A program made the translations under genes and the position numbers. 64,000 bases of DNA from Neisseria bergeri (GTDB taxonomy: Bacteria; Pseudomonadota; Gammaproteobacteria; Burkholderiales; Neisseriaceae), in contig POWY01000001.1 in the NCBI GenBank assembly GCA_003044455.1, forward strand, positions 372,001 to 436,000. Reading direction: 5' to 3'. The first letter of the stretch is position 1. Each line of letters begins with the position of its first letter. Below are positions 1 through 8,889 of the stretch, piece by piece. Below the pieces are notes generated by a model. That model saw only the letters and a program-made list of their open reading frames with translations, was not told where the DNA came from and did no database searches.

Positions 1-387
1 CGCCTTGCGATGCTGCTTGCCGTGTTAAACCGCCACGGCGGCATCGCCTGCTTCGACCAAGACGTATTCCTCAACGCCGTCGGCGGCGTCAAAATCGGCG
101 AACCGGCGGCGGATTTGGCAGTCATCCTCGCGATGCTTTCCAGCTTCCGCAACCGCCCGCTGCCCGAAAAAATGGTTGCATTTGGAGAAATCGGTTTGAG
201 CGGTGAAGTCCGCCCCGTCGCGCGCGGACAAGAGCGGCTCAAAGAAGCGGAAAAACTCGGCTTCAAACGCGCCATCGTTCCCAAAGCCAATATGCCGCGC
301 AACGCCAAAGAGTTTCCTAACCTGAAAATCTACGGCGTTTCGAGTTTGCAGGAAGCCATTGATATTTGTCGGGAAGATAGGGATTGA
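1..387 (+). CDS. radA: DNA repair protein RadA, C-terminal part (5' end outside window)
   Basis: The reading frame is open from the first base and ends at a TGA at 385-387. The 128 visible residues are the C-terminal Lon-protease-like domain of RadA (Sms), with the family stretch GEIGLSGEVRPVARG and the usual ending in which lysine-rich helices precede a short acidic tail. RadA is a RecA-related branch-migration factor in recombinational repair. The ATPase and zinc-finger parts would lie upstream of the window. An inverted DUS pair follows at once and probably ends transcription. The identification rests on the domain alone but is strong. Confidence 0.9.
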   Translation, partial: RLAMLLAVLNRHGGIACFDQDVFLNAVGGVKIGEPAADLAVILAMLSSFRNRPLPEKMVAFGEIGLSGEVRPVARGQERLKEAEKLGFKRAIVPKANMPRNAKEFPNLKIYGVSSLQEAIDICREDRD

Positions 388-391
388 AAGG

Positions 392-421
392 AAATGCCGT
401 CTGAAGGTTCAGACGGCATTT
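392..421. terminator. Inverted DUS pair after radA
   Basis: ATGCCGTCTGAA and its inverse, separated by two bases, form a 14-bp stem flanked by A and T residues, five bases after the radA stop. In Neisseria such inverted DUS pairs commonly act as factor-independent terminators and as DNA uptake signals. Confidence 0.75.
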
Positions 422-515
422 GGTTTGTGGCGGATTGAAACAAGAAGGCATACCGGCGACAGATAAGATTTGCGGCAAAGTTGCCTGTGATATGGCAAAA
501 ACGCACACGCCCGTC

Positions 516-609
516 ATTCCCGCGAAGGCGGGAATCCGGAATCGTCCGTTTCGGCAATGATTGGAAATCACGGCAACCCAACCGCTTGGATTCCCGACTT
601 CGCGGGAAT
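516..609. repeat. NIME: two dRS3 repeats flanking an RS spacer
   Basis: Two 20-bp dRS3 units (ATTCCC-N8-GGGAAT) lie at 516-535 and 590-609 around a 54-bp spacer. This is the composition of a neisserial intergenic mosaic element. The stretch 422-657 holds no gene apart from this. The DUF302 gene on the minus strand ends just to the right at 658. Confidence 0.8.
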
Positions 610-657
610 GAGGGGCGTGTGCATTTGATTTCCATCCGCCATATGTCGGCGACGGGT

Positions 658-1137
658 TTATTCGCCTACGGTTTTTTGTATCAGTTTTTCGGCGTTTGCC
701 AAAGTGTTTGCCACTTCGTCAAAACCGATGCGGCTGCCGGCGATGAGGGCGCGCGTATCGGTATAGGCGGCGCGTACTTTGCCGTCCGTTTCGGTAACGA
801 GGACGCGCAGGGGCAGTTGCAGTGCGAAGGCGGGGTCTTTGACCATCAGCGGCGTACCGGCTTTGGGTGTGCCGAACACGATGACTTTTGCCGGCTGCAT
901 GGTCAGGCCGTTTCGGCGTGCCGCTTCCTGATGGTCGATGACGGCAAAAATGTCCATCCCTTTGCTTTTTATGGCGGTTTCAAGGCGGCTGACGGTTTCG
1001 TCAAAACTGTATTTTGAGGTGAGGGTATGCGTGGTCATAGCGGTTTCGTTTTGGGTGGGCGGTTTGCCGGCAGGGTGTGCCGAAGCGGTTGAAATGCAGA
1101 GTGCGGATGCGGCAATCAGGGGGAGTATGTGCTTCAT
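658..1137 (-). CDS. DUF302 family exported protein
   Basis: 159 residues. The start chosen is the ATG at 1137, which has a GGAAAAAGGAAAT ribosome site and opens a signal peptide (MKHILPLIAASALCISTASA, cleavage near residue 20). An upstream in-frame start would add 41 residues of DUS-derived sequence and is rejected. The mature part matches the DUF302 fold (SKYSFDETVSRLETAIKSKG, then PLRVLVTE), a small alpha/beta domain of unknown biochemical role found in periplasmic and lipoprotein contexts. It lies downstream of the rhodanese gene on the same strand with a DUS hairpin between, so partial co-transcription is possible. Function is not known. Confidence 0.8.
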   Translation of the reverse strand: MKHILPLIAASALCISTASAHPAGKPPTQNETAMTTHTLTSKYSFDETVSRLETAIKSKGMDIFAVIDHQEAARRNGLTMQPAKVIVFGTPKAGTPLMVKDPAFALQLPLRVLVTETDGKVRAAYTDTRALIAGSRIGFDEVANTLANAEKLIQKTVGE

Positions 1138-1218
1138 CGTATTTCCTTTTTCCTTATCGGTTTGTTTGTCAGGCTTCGGACGGGGCGGCACGCGCCGCGC
1201 CGAGTGCCGGAACGCCGT

Positions 1219-1252
1219 ATGCCGTCTGAAAGCCTGTCTTTTCAGACGGCAT
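1219..1252. terminator. Inverted DUS pair between rhodanese and DUF302 genes
   Basis: DUS at 1219-1230 and its inverse at 1241-1252 sit five bases beyond the rhodanese stop on the minus strand. Probable attenuator or terminator for the rhodanese transcript. Confidence 0.65.
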
Positions 1253-1256
1253 TGCG

Positions 1257-1616
1257 TCATTTCATCCCTTTTTTGAGCAGGTCTTCATAACCGCCGTGAT
1301 TGGCAACATTTGTATAACCTGCTTTTTTCAGCTCTTGAAGGGCGGCTTCGGCACGCCGTCCGCTGCGGCAGTAGAGGTTGATCGGCGTGTCTTTGTCGGG
1401 CGCGGCTTCGTGTATGCGGAGGACGATTTGGTTAACGGGGATATTGACCGCGTTGTGCAAATGACCTTCGCTGAATTCCTGTTCGCTGCGGACATCGATC
1501 CAAACGGCTGAATGTTGCGCGGTTTGGGCAGCGGATACGGGTTTTTGCGGGGCAGCCTGTGCGGCAAAGGCGGCTGAGGCAATGAGTGCGGCGGTAATCA
1601 GGTGTTTGATATTCAT
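1257..1616 (-). CDS. Periplasmic rhodanese-like protein (PspE type)
   Basis: 119 residues, starting at the ATG at 1616 behind CAGGAGAAC. Residues 1-22 are a signal peptide ending in AAQAA. The rest is a single rhodanese domain: VWIDVRSEQEFSEGHL, then the active-site loop CRSGRR with Cys83, then a C-terminal helix. Single-domain exported rhodaneses such as E. coli PspE move sulfane sulfur in the periplasm; the physiological partner here is unknown. Much longer open frames over the same stretch have no family match before this Met and are shadows of recB. Confidence 0.85.
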   Translation of the reverse strand: MNIKHLITAALIASAAFAAQAAPQKPVSAAQTAQHSAVWIDVRSEQEFSEGHLHNAVNIPVNQIVLRIHEAAPDKDTPINLYCRSGRRAEAALQELKKAGYTNVANHGGYEDLLKKGMK

Positions 1617-1654
1617 AGGGTTCTCCTGCGGTTGTCGTCTTAAGGGACGGGAAG

Positions 1655-4600
1655 TTATTTTATCTGTTCCAAAGCGGCGGCATCTATGTCCCAACGCCAA
1701 ACGCCGCCGCCTTTGCCGTCTATGCCGCGCAAAAACAGGTAGCGGACGGAAACGGCGGCGGGCGGTTGTCCGCGCAGTTTGAAGTAGCGCGCGGCGGCAA
1801 CGGCGTAAATCAGTGCCTGAAGGTAATAGTGGTGGTGCGCGACGGCCTCGTCCATCGCCTGCCGCGTGTAGGCGGATGCGTCCGCGCCGAGGTAGTTCGA
1901 CTTGTAGTCGATGATGCAGATATTGCCGTCGGGGTCTTGGCAGACCATATCGATAAAGCCGTTTAAAAAGCCGTTGACGGTGTGGAAGTCGAGCGTTTCG
2001 GCGGCGGCACGGCAGACTTCGGGCAGCCGGACATCGTCGCGGGCAAACCAGTCGCGCAGCCGTTTGAGGTCGAAGTCTTCGGTGTGGAGGGTAAAGCCCA
2101 TTTCGGGACAGCGGCACTCGGGCGGGATGTCGGACAGGCCGTATGCCCCCGTCAGCGGCGTTTTGCGGCAGGCTTCCGCCATTTCGGCAACGGCGGGCAG
2201 CCATATTTCTTCAAACCCGTATTTTTTCAGCTTGTCGGTGATGAGGGTTTCCTGTTCGGCAGCTGCTTGTCCGAATTTGAAATCTTCAAGAATTTCGTGC
2301 AGGCACAGCCCCGCCTGAGTGCCTTTCGGAAAGTCGTGTATCGATATGCCGTCTGAAGCCGTCGGCGTTTCAGACGGCATCGCCGGTACCGAGGTTTCGG
2401 CGGCATCCAAGGACGGGCAGGCATCTTCTTCGCCGCCGTCGGGCGTTTGGGTATGGCGGCTTAAGGCGGTAAAGCTGGTGTGGCGGACAAATCGGAATAC
2501 GCGTTCGGGAATGCTGTTTGCGGCAAATTCGGCGGTTTGATCGGCGTTGCCGCAATATACGGCAGGGGGCGGCGCATCTTCCGCGAAGGCGAAATCCGTG
2601 CTGTCAGGGGCGTTGTCCGCCACGCGCCGCCAGTTGCGTTTGAGCATCGCAATGCCGTCTTTTTCACACGCATAGGCACGGCGGACGGTTTCGCGGCTGT
2701 CTTGCGGCAAGCCTTCGATCAGGTAGGCGAGGGGGTTGTCGGCGGTATCGGAAGAATAGGCGGCGTAGATGTTGAGCTGTTCCTCGGCACGCGTCAGTGC
2801 GACATAAAGTAGGCGCAGGCGTTCCGCCATTTCTTCGTCGGCGTATTGCTTCTGTTCGTCTTCCGACAGTTGCGCCTTTGCCAAGAGTTCGGTTCGGTTT
2901 GCGCTTTGGTGGAGGATTTGCCAGTCGGACGGCTTGGTATCTTGCGCGTCCCACGTAAACGGACAGTACACCAGCGGATACTGCAAACCTTTCGAGGCGT
3001 GCATGGTAACGATTTTGACCAAGTCTTCGTCGCTTTCCAGACGGATGGCGCGGTTGTCGCCGCCGTTGTTGCCGGCCAGGCTGATTTGGTCGCGCAGCCA
3101 TTTGTGCAGCGCGGCGGGGTTGCGGTTTTGCGCGTCTTCGGCGGCAAGCAGTTCGAGCAGTTGGAAATAATTGGTCAGGCTGCGCCCGTTGTTCCGGCTT
3201 AAAAGGCGCGTTTCGATGCCGTGTGTTTGGGAAAACTGCTGCATGGCGGCGAAAATGCCGTATTTTTGCCATATGTCGAGTGCGGTTCGGGCAGATTCCG
3301 CCCAATGCAAAATCTCGCTTTCGTTTTGGTTGAAGTCGTGCAATTGCTGCGCGTCATAGCCGAATATGCTGCTTGTCAGAACAAAGCGCAGCGTTCCGGC
3401 GCGGCGCGGTTCGAGCCAGAAGCCGATGAGTGCGGACAGGGCGGCGGCTTCGGGCGAGGCGAACACGGATTCGCGCGAAAGCAGGACGCTTTGCACCTGC
3501 CGTTTTTTCAGTGCGGCGGAAACCATCACCGCCTCGTTGTGCGTGCGTACCAGAACGGCAATATCGCCCGACTGCAGCGGACGATCTTTGAAATTCAGAC
3601 GGCATCCGGCGGCTTCGTTGAGCGCGCGGGCGATTTCGTCGGCGCAATAGTCGGCGGCACGGCGGCGCAAAACGTCTTTGTTGGCTTTTTCATTGTCGTT
3701 TTCGTGCAGCCAACGGACCTGTACGGCAGGACGTTTGGGCGACAACCTGCTTTCGGCACGCGCCGCGCCGACTTCCGAATAGCCGATGTTTTCCAAAACG
3801 AACGGGCGTTCTTTGAGGCGGAACAGCGCGCCGATGCTGCCGATAAGCGCGGCGTGGCTGCGGTAGTTGGTGGCGAGCGTGTAGCGGTGCCGCGCGTCTT
3901 CCGCCGCCTGAAGGTAGGCGTAAATGTCCGCACCGCGAAAGCTGTAAATCGCTTGTTTGGGGTCGCCGACCAGAAACAGTGGGCGGTTTCGGGCGATGAA
4001 GATTTTTTGGAAGATTTCGTATTGCAGCGGGTCGGTGTCTTGGAACTCGTCGATCAGCGCGGTTTCCCAGTTTTCGGCAACGGCGCGGGCGAGGGTTTCG
4101 GCATGCGGATTGTCGGTCAGCGCGGTGTGGACATCGAGCAGCAGGTCGTCGAAACCGCGTTCGCGGCGCGATTTTTTCATCTCGGCAAGGCTGCGGTTGA
4201 GGTATCCGATTAAATCCAGTTGCAGCCGGATCATTGTTGCTTCTTCCGCTTCTTCGAGTGCGTCCAAATCGCGCCCGAAGTCTGCCAGTTTCTGCAATTC
4301 GGCAAATACTGCCGCATCGGGCGTTTTGCCTTTTTTCAGTCCAGCTTCGAGTTTGTCGGACGAGAGTTTCAAGAGCCGTTCGTGCAGCTTTGCCTCCAAA
4401 AAGGGCAAATCCGGCGACAGGGCTTTTTGTTCCAACGCGTCAAACAGTTCGGCAAAACTGTTTTTCCGATACGAATTGCCGTTTAAAAGGTGGTGGATGC
4501 GCCAAAAAGTTTCTTTTAATTCAGCCAGATTTCCGCAAATGTTTTGCCAGCTTTCCAAAGCGGCGTCCCGGGCTTGCGGCAAATCCGCCTGCAGAAGGCG

Positions 4601-5269
4601 GAAACTCAGGTACGGGCGGGAGAGGTAGGCGCGGATTTGGGCAAGGACGGTTTGCGGCACAGCTTTGCGTTTAAACGCCAATGCGGCAAGCACCGGATCG
4701 CCGCTGACGCGTTCGCGCCAAAAATCTTGCGCCGGGACGAGCAGGCGGTCGCCGTCTTCTTCGGTCAGTTCGACATCGAACGGTGCTTGGCACAAAAACG
4801 CGTAGTCGCGCAGGATACGTTGGCAGAAGCCGTGTATGGTATAGATGGCGGCGTTGTCGAATTGCCCGATGGCGGCTTTGAGGCGGACAATCAGGCGCGT
4901 CCGGCCCTCTTTTTGCAAAGCCTGTTCCAAGAGTGCGGGCAGGAAGGTGTCGCCTTTGTGGTGTTCGGCGCAGTAGGCGGCAATGCCGTCTGAAAGCGCG
5001 CCGTCTCCAAGTTCGGCAATTTCTTTGCTTTCCAAAACCTGCAACACATCGTCCAAACGTGCGCGCAGGCGTGTTTTCAGCTCGGCGGTGGCGGCTTTGG
5101 TGAAGGTTACGACCAATACGCGCTCGACGCTTTTTTGTTCCAATACGATCAGGCGCGTAAACAGGGCGGCGATGCCGTAGGTTTTGCCGGTGCCGGCAGA
5201 GGCCTCAATCAGGTTGGTGCCGGAAATGGGGACGGTCAGCGGGTCGAATGCTTGGATGGGTGCGGACAT
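1655..5269 (-). CDS. recB: Exodeoxyribonuclease V beta subunit RecB
   Basis: 1204 residues, close to the usual RecB length. The N-terminal SF1 helicase has Walker A ASAGTGKT (about residues 23-30) and DEFQDTDPLQ. The C-terminal nuclease domain carries the RecB motif around IDYKSNYLG, with the upstream GFIDMV aspartate. RecB is the 3'-5' helicase and only nuclease of RecBCD, which processes double-strand ends; recC and recD are not in the window. The gene contains four DUS copies (2346, 2369, 3594, 4983), two of them forming an in-frame inverted pair between helicase and nuclease domains (see findings). Confidence 0.95.
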   Translation of the reverse strand: MSAPIQAFDPLTVPISGTNLIEASAGTGKTYGIAALFTRLIVLEQKSVERVLVVTFTKAATAELKTRLRARLDDVLQVLESKEIAELGDGALSDGIAAYCAEHHKGDTFLPALLEQALQKEGRTRLIVRLKAAIGQFDNAAIYTIHGFCQRILRDYAFLCQAPFDVELTEEDGDRLLVPAQDFWRERVSGDPVLAALAFKRKAVPQTVLAQIRAYLSRPYLSFRLLQADLPQARDAALESWQNICGNLAELKETFWRIHHLLNGNSYRKNSFAELFDALEQKALSPDLPFLEAKLHERLLKLSSDKLEAGLKKGKTPDAAVFAELQKLADFGRDLDALEEAEEATMIRLQLDLIGYLNRSLAEMKKSRRERGFDDLLLDVHTALTDNPHAETLARAVAENWETALIDEFQDTDPLQYEIFQKIFIARNRPLFLVGDPKQAIYSFRGADIYAYLQAAEDARHRYTLATNYRSHAALIGSIGALFRLKERPFVLENIGYSEVGAARAESRLSPKRPAVQVRWLHENDNEKANKDVLRRRAADYCADEIARALNEAAGCRLNFKDRPLQSGDIAVLVRTHNEAVMVSAALKKRQVQSVLLSRESVFASPEAAALSALIGFWLEPRRAGTLRFVLTSSIFGYDAQQLHDFNQNESEILHWAESARTALDIWQKYGIFAAMQQFSQTHGIETRLLSRNNGRSLTNYFQLLELLAAEDAQNRNPAALHKWLRDQISLAGNNGGDNRAIRLESDEDLVKIVTMHASKGLQYPLVYCPFTWDAQDTKPSDWQILHQSANRTELLAKAQLSEDEQKQYADEEMAERLRLLYVALTRAEEQLNIYAAYSSDTADNPLAYLIEGLPQDSRETVRRAYACEKDGIAMLKRNWRRVADNAPDSTDFAFAEDAPPPAVYCGNADQTAEFAANSIPERVFRFVRHTSFTALSRHTQTPDGGEEDACPSLDAAETSVPAMPSETPTASDGISIHDFPKGTQAGLCLHEILEDFKFGQAAAEQETLITDKLKKYGFEEIWLPAVAEMAEACRKTPLTGAYGLSDIPPECRCPEMGFTLHTEDFDLKRLRDWFARDDVRLPEVCRAAAETLDFHTVNGFLNGFIDMVCQDPDGNICIIDYKSNYLGADASAYTRQAMDEAVAHHHYYLQALIYAVAAARYFKLRGQPPAAVSVRYLFLRGIDGKGGGVWRWDIDAAALEQIK
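2346..2380. repeat. Inverted DUS pair inside recB
   Basis: DUS at 2346-2357 and inverse DUS at 2369-2380 lie wholly within the recB reading frame, encoding a short linker (MPSETPTASDGIS on the recB strand) just before the nuclease domain. Such pairs are normally intergenic. Confidence 0.9.
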
Positions 5270-5305
5270 AGCGTGTATGAAAACGGTTGGACGGTAAAAC
5301 GGGAA

Positions 5306-5336
5306 ATGCCGTCTGAAAAAGGGTTTCAGACGGCAT
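5306..5336. terminator. Inverted DUS pair between DyP peroxidase and recB
   Basis: DUS 5306-5317 and inverse 5325-5336. It follows the minus-strand peroxidase gene and lies just upstream of recB. Likely terminator of the peroxidase transcript. Confidence 0.7.
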
Positions 5337-5344
5337 CGTCCGGC

Positions 5345-6253
5345 TTAGAGGTTTTGCAGGCGTTCGACAGACGGCGCGTAGTAGTATCCGCCCGAAACGG
5401 CGGCGGAGAGGTGCCGGAGCAGCAGGTCGGTTTTGCCGTCCGTGTCGCCGAACATACTCAATAATTGTGCTTCGATATTGTGCAGCGTGCGGCAGTATGC
5501 GGTAAACATCAAACCGTGTTCGCCGCTGATTTTGCCGAAGGGCAGGCTGCGGCGGACGATTTTCAGACCAATGCCGTTTTCTTTCAGGTTGACGCGGCCG
5601 AGGTGCGAATCAGGCAGGCGGACATCGCGGCTGAATTCGTCGTTGGTTTCCTTGCTGCGTCCGACCGAGGCTTCCTGTTCGGCGACGGGGACAGCATCCC
5701 ATTTTTTCAAATCGTGCAGGTATTTTTGCAGCAGGACATAGCTGCCGCCCGCATCGGGTTTTCCTTCGGGGATGATGGCGACTTCGCGGACGTTTTCATC
5801 GCCCTGCGGGTTTTCCGTGCCGTCGACGAAACCGTCCAGTCCGCGATCCTGATACAGACGCAAACCGTGTTCTTCGGACGCGACGCATATGCTGTCGCCG
5901 AACGCGCCCAAAACGGATTGGGCAAGCGCGTAGGCGGCGTTTTGGCGGAAGGATTGGATGTGGATGTACATATCGTGCTGCGTGGACGGTGCAAGCCCGT
6001 TGCCCATTTCGGGGAAAGGTTTGATTTCACTGCCTTCGCCCGTATGTCCGAATGTTTTCCAGGCTTTGCTGCCGAAGGCGATGGTCAGACCCAGAATATC
6101 GTCCGGAAAACGGGTTTTCAAGGCGGATAACGCGTCGAGCGAAGCGCGGCAGGCGGCTTTAATATCGTTGAGGCGGTTGGCGGCGAAGTCGGCTTCGATA
6201 AAGATGCCGGCTTGGGCGTGGTCGGGAATGATGGCGGATTGGGGCGTGTTCAT
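5345..6253 (-). CDS. DyP-type heme peroxidase (YfeX-like)
   Basis: 302 residues from the ATG at 6253, preceded by AAAAAGGAAC; a start seven codons upstream is less well placed. The signature GFVDGTENPQGDENVREVA and the later LPFGKISGEHGLMFTAYCRT block identify the dye-decolorizing peroxidase family, YfeX/P-type, with the distal Asp and Arg in GFVDGTENP. There is no signal peptide or Tat motif, so it is probably cytoplasmic. Family members use H2O2 and a heme b cofactor; physiological substrates are uncertain. It is monocistronic between two DUS-bounded units. Confidence 0.88.
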   Translation of the reverse strand: MNTPQSAIIPDHAQAGIFIEADFAANRLNDIKAACRASLDALSALKTRFPDDILGLTIAFGSKAWKTFGHTGEGSEIKPFPEMGNGLAPSTQHDMYIHIQSFRQNAAYALAQSVLGAFGDSICVASEEHGLRLYQDRGLDGFVDGTENPQGDENVREVAIIPEGKPDAGGSYVLLQKYLHDLKKWDAVPVAEQEASVGRSKETNDEFSRDVRLPDSHLGRVNLKENGIGLKIVRRSLPFGKISGEHGLMFTAYCRTLHNIEAQLLSMFGDTDGKTDLLLRHLSAAVSGGYYYAPSVERLQNL

Positions 6254-6535
6254 GATGTTCCTTTTTGGTGTCATCTGTTTCGGGTGGATTATAGCACCGA
6301 ATCGGCAGGCGGATTTTTGCCGGAACAGCGTGTGTGAATCCGCCGTTTGCGTACCTGATGCCGCTTTTCGGTTTCGTGCCGCCCGCCGCCTTTTCCGCCC
6401 CCTTTATTCCCGCTTCCGGCGGCTTCGGCATATCTTTCCCATTCTGGTTTGGAATAACCATATAAAAAAAGTATTCTTTGTGTTTGCCGCAATTTCACTT
6501 AGAATGCCGCACTTGCACACTTTTTACAGGAGAGG

Positions 6536-7363
6536 ATGATGTTGGAAAAATTCGTACTCGGCGGCATTGCCGCATTGGTTTTGGCGGCCTGCGGCGGTTC
6601 GGAAGGCGGCAGCGGAGCATCTTCCGCGCCTGCACAATCGGCAGTTTCCGGTTCTTTAATCGAGCGCATCAACAATAAAGGCACGGTTACCGTCGGCACG
6701 GAAGGCACTTACGCACCGTTTACCTACCACGACAAAGACGGCAAATTGACCGGCTATGATGTGGAAGTAACCCGCGCAGTTGCCGACAAACTGGGCATCA
6801 AAGTCGAATTTAAAGAAACGCAATGGGATTCGATGATGGCGGGTTTGAAGGCGGGGCGTTTCGACGTGGTGGCAAACCAAGTCGGCCTGACCAGCCCCGA
6901 ACGTCAAGCGACATTCGACAAATCCGAACCTTACAGCTGGAGCGGTGCGGTTTTGGTCGCGCGTAACGACAGCAACATTAAATCCATAGCCGACATTAAA
7001 GGCGTGAAAACCGCGCAATCCCTGACCAGCAACTACGGCGAAAAAGCCAAAGCGGCAGGCGCGGAACTCGTACCGGTGGACGGTTTGGCACAATCGCTGA
7101 CCCTGATTGAACAAAAACGCGCCGATGCGACTTTGAACGATGAATTGGCGGTATTGGACTACCTGAAGAAAAACCCGAATGCCGGCGTGAAAATTGTTTG
7201 GTCCGCACCTGCCGATGAAAAAGTCGGTTCCGGTCTGATTGTCAACAAGGGCAATGACGAAGCCGTGGCGAAATTCAGCACGGCAATCAACGAGCTGAAA
7301 GCCGACGGCACGTTGAAAAAACTGGGCGAACAATTCTTCGGAAAAGACATCAGTGTTCAATAA
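6536..7363 (+). CDS. Polar amino-acid ABC transporter, substrate-binding lipoprotein
   Basis: 275 residues. The lipobox LVLAACGG places acylated Cys20 after a short signal peptide, so it should be anchored in the cytoplasmic membrane facing the periplasm. The rest is a bacterial extracellular solute-binding domain, family 3 (GTEGTYAPFTYHDKDGKLTGYDVEVTRAV). Two adjacent ATGs occur at 6536 and 6539. It is the first gene of a three-gene importer operon with the permease and ATPase that follow. Related neisserial binding proteins take cystine or cysteine; the ligand here is inferred, not shown. The 6254-6535 upstream region is AT-rich near 6460-6505 and should hold the promoter. Confidence 0.9.
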   Translation: MMLEKFVLGGIAALVLAACGGSEGGSGASSAPAQSAVSGSLIERINNKGTVTVGTEGTYAPFTYHDKDGKLTGYDVEVTRAVADKLGIKVEFKETQWDSMMAGLKAGRFDVVANQVGLTSPERQATFDKSEPYSWSGAVLVARNDSNIKSIADIKGVKTAQSLTSNYGEKAKAAGAELVPVDGLAQSLTLIEQKRADATLNDELAVLDYLKKNPNAGVKIVWSAPADEKVGSGLIVNKGNDEAVAKFSTAINELKADGTLKKLGEQFFGKDISVQ

Positions 7364-8069
7364 TTTCCTTGTTTCGCTGCCGTTTATGACGGAAACACGC
7401 GCCGATATGATTGTCAGCGCGTTTTTGCCTATGGTCAAGGCCGGTTTTATAGTCTCGCTGCCGCTGGCGGTGGCGTCGTTCCTGATCGGGATGGTGATTG
7501 CCATCGCCGTGGCTTTGGTGCGGATTATGCCCGCCGGCGGCATCATGCGGAAAATCCTGCTGAAATTGGTGGAATTTTATATTTCCGTCATTCGCGGTAC
7601 GCCGCTGTTGGTACAGTTGGTCATCGTATTCTATGGTTTGCCTTCCGTCGGCATCTATATCGATCCGATTCCCGCCGCCATCATCGGCTTTTCGCTCAAT
7701 GTCGGCGCATATGCTTCCGAAACCATACGCGCGGCAATTTTGTCCGTGCCGAAAGGGCAGTGGGAAGCAGGTTTCTCCATCGGTATGACCTATATGCAGA
7801 CTTTCCACCGCATCGTCGCGCCGCAGGCATTCCGCGTTGCCGTGCCGCCTTTGAGCAACGAGTTTATCGGTTTGTTCAAAAACACCTCGCTCGCGGCGGT
7901 CGTAACGGTAACGGAATTGTTCCGCGTCGCTCAGGAAACGGCAAACCGTACCTACGATTTTCTGCCCGTCTATATCGAAGCCGCATTGGTTTACTGGTGT
8001 TTCTGCAAGGTTCTGTTCCTGATTCAGGCGCGTTTGGAAAAACGTTTCGACCGCTATGTCGCCAAATAA
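7353..8069 (+). CDS. Polar amino-acid ABC transporter, permease
   Basis: 238 residues from a GTG at 7353, overlapping the previous gene by 11 bases behind GGAAAAG; an ATG at 7386 is an alternative. It has about five membrane segments and the His/Glu/Arg/Gln (HisM) family permease block EFYISVIRGTPLLVQLVIVFYG, with the ATPase-docking loop around GFSLNVGAYASETIRAAILSVPKGQWEAG. It is a single permease, so it probably works as a homodimer. The overlap suggests translational coupling to the binding protein. Confidence 0.9.
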   Translation: MFNNFLVSLPFMTETRADMIVSAFLPMVKAGFIVSLPLAVASFLIGMVIAIAVALVRIMPAGGIMRKILLKLVEFYISVIRGTPLLVQLVIVFYGLPSVGIYIDPIPAAIIGFSLNVGAYASETIRAAILSVPKGQWEAGFSIGMTYMQTFHRIVAPQAFRVAVPPLSNEFIGLFKNTSLAAVVTVTELFRVAQETANRTYDFLPVYIEAALVYWCFCKVLFLIQARLEKRFDRYVAK

Positions 8070-8078
8070 GGAGTTGTT

Positions 8079-8834
8079 ATGATTAAAATCCGCAATATCC
8101 GCAAAACCTTTGGCGAAAACACCATTTTGCGCGGCATCGATTTGGATGTGGGCAAAGGGCAGGTGGTTGTCATCCTCGGGCCTTCCGGCTCGGGTAAAAC
8201 AACATTTCTTCGCTGCCTAAACGCGTTGGAAATGCCCGAAGACGGACAAATCGAGTTTGACAATTCGCAGCCATTAAGCATTGATTTTTCTAAAAAACCA
8301 AGCAAACACGATATCTTGGCACTGCGCCGTAAATCCGGCATGGTGTTCCAGCAATACAACCTCTTTCCGCACAAAACTGCGTTAGAAAACGTAATGGAAG
8401 GGCCGGTTGCCGTACAAGGCAAACCTGCCGCCCAAGCGCGTGAAGAGGCTGTCAAATTGCTTGAAAAAGTCGGTTTGAGCGATAAAATTGACCTCTACCC
8501 CTACCAGCTTTCCGGCGGTCAACAGCAGCGCGTCGGCATTGCCCGAGCATTGGCGATTCAGCCTGAACTGATGCTGTTTGACGAACCGACTTCCGCGCTC
8601 GATCCTGAATTGGTGCAAGACGTGTTGAATGCCATGAAGGAATTGGCACAAGAAGGCTGGACCATGGTTGTCGTTACCCACGAAATCAAGTTCGCGCTGG
8701 AAGTTGCCACGACCGTCGTCGTGATGGACGGCGGCGTTATTGTCGAACAAGGCAGCCCGAAAGAGTTGTTCGACCACCCCAAACACGAACGGACGCGGAA
8801 ATTTTTAAGCCAAATCCAATCTGCCAAGATTTGA
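8079..8834 (+). CDS. Polar amino-acid ABC transporter, ATP-binding protein
   Basis: 251 residues, nine bases after the permease with a GGAG site. Walker [11 protein letters not shown], signature LSGGQQQR and Walker [15 protein letters not shown] are all intact, as in GlnQ/HisP-type ATPases. It powers the importer formed with the two preceding genes. An inverted DUS pair 15 bases downstream closes the operon. Confidence 0.92.
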   Translation: MIKIRNIRKTFGENTILRGIDLDVGKGQVVVILGPSGSGKTTFLRCLNALEMPEDGQIEFDNSQPLSIDFSKKPSKHDILALRRKSGMVFQQYNLFPHKTALENVMEGPVAVQGKPAAQAREEAVKLLEKVGLSDKIDLYPYQLSGGQQQRVGIARALAIQPELMLFDEPTSALDPELVQDVLNAMKELAQEGWTMVVVTHEIKFALEVATTVVVMDGGVIVEQGSPKELFDHPKHERTRKFLSQIQSAKI

Positions 8835-8847
8835 TTGACTATTTGTG

Positions 8848-8883
8848 AAAAATGCCGTCTGAAGCCTTCAGACGGCATTTTTT
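8848..8883. terminator. Bidirectional DUS-pair terminator between ABC ATPase and pgm
   Basis: DUS 8852-8863 and inverse 8867-8878 flanked by A and T runs. It sits between convergent genes and would serve both. Confidence 0.8.
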
Positions 8884-8889
8884 CGATGT

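Noticed and set aside
3221-4213. 330-codon plus-strand frame
   Set aside because: Antisense to the recB helicase domain; no ribosome site and no recognisable domain.
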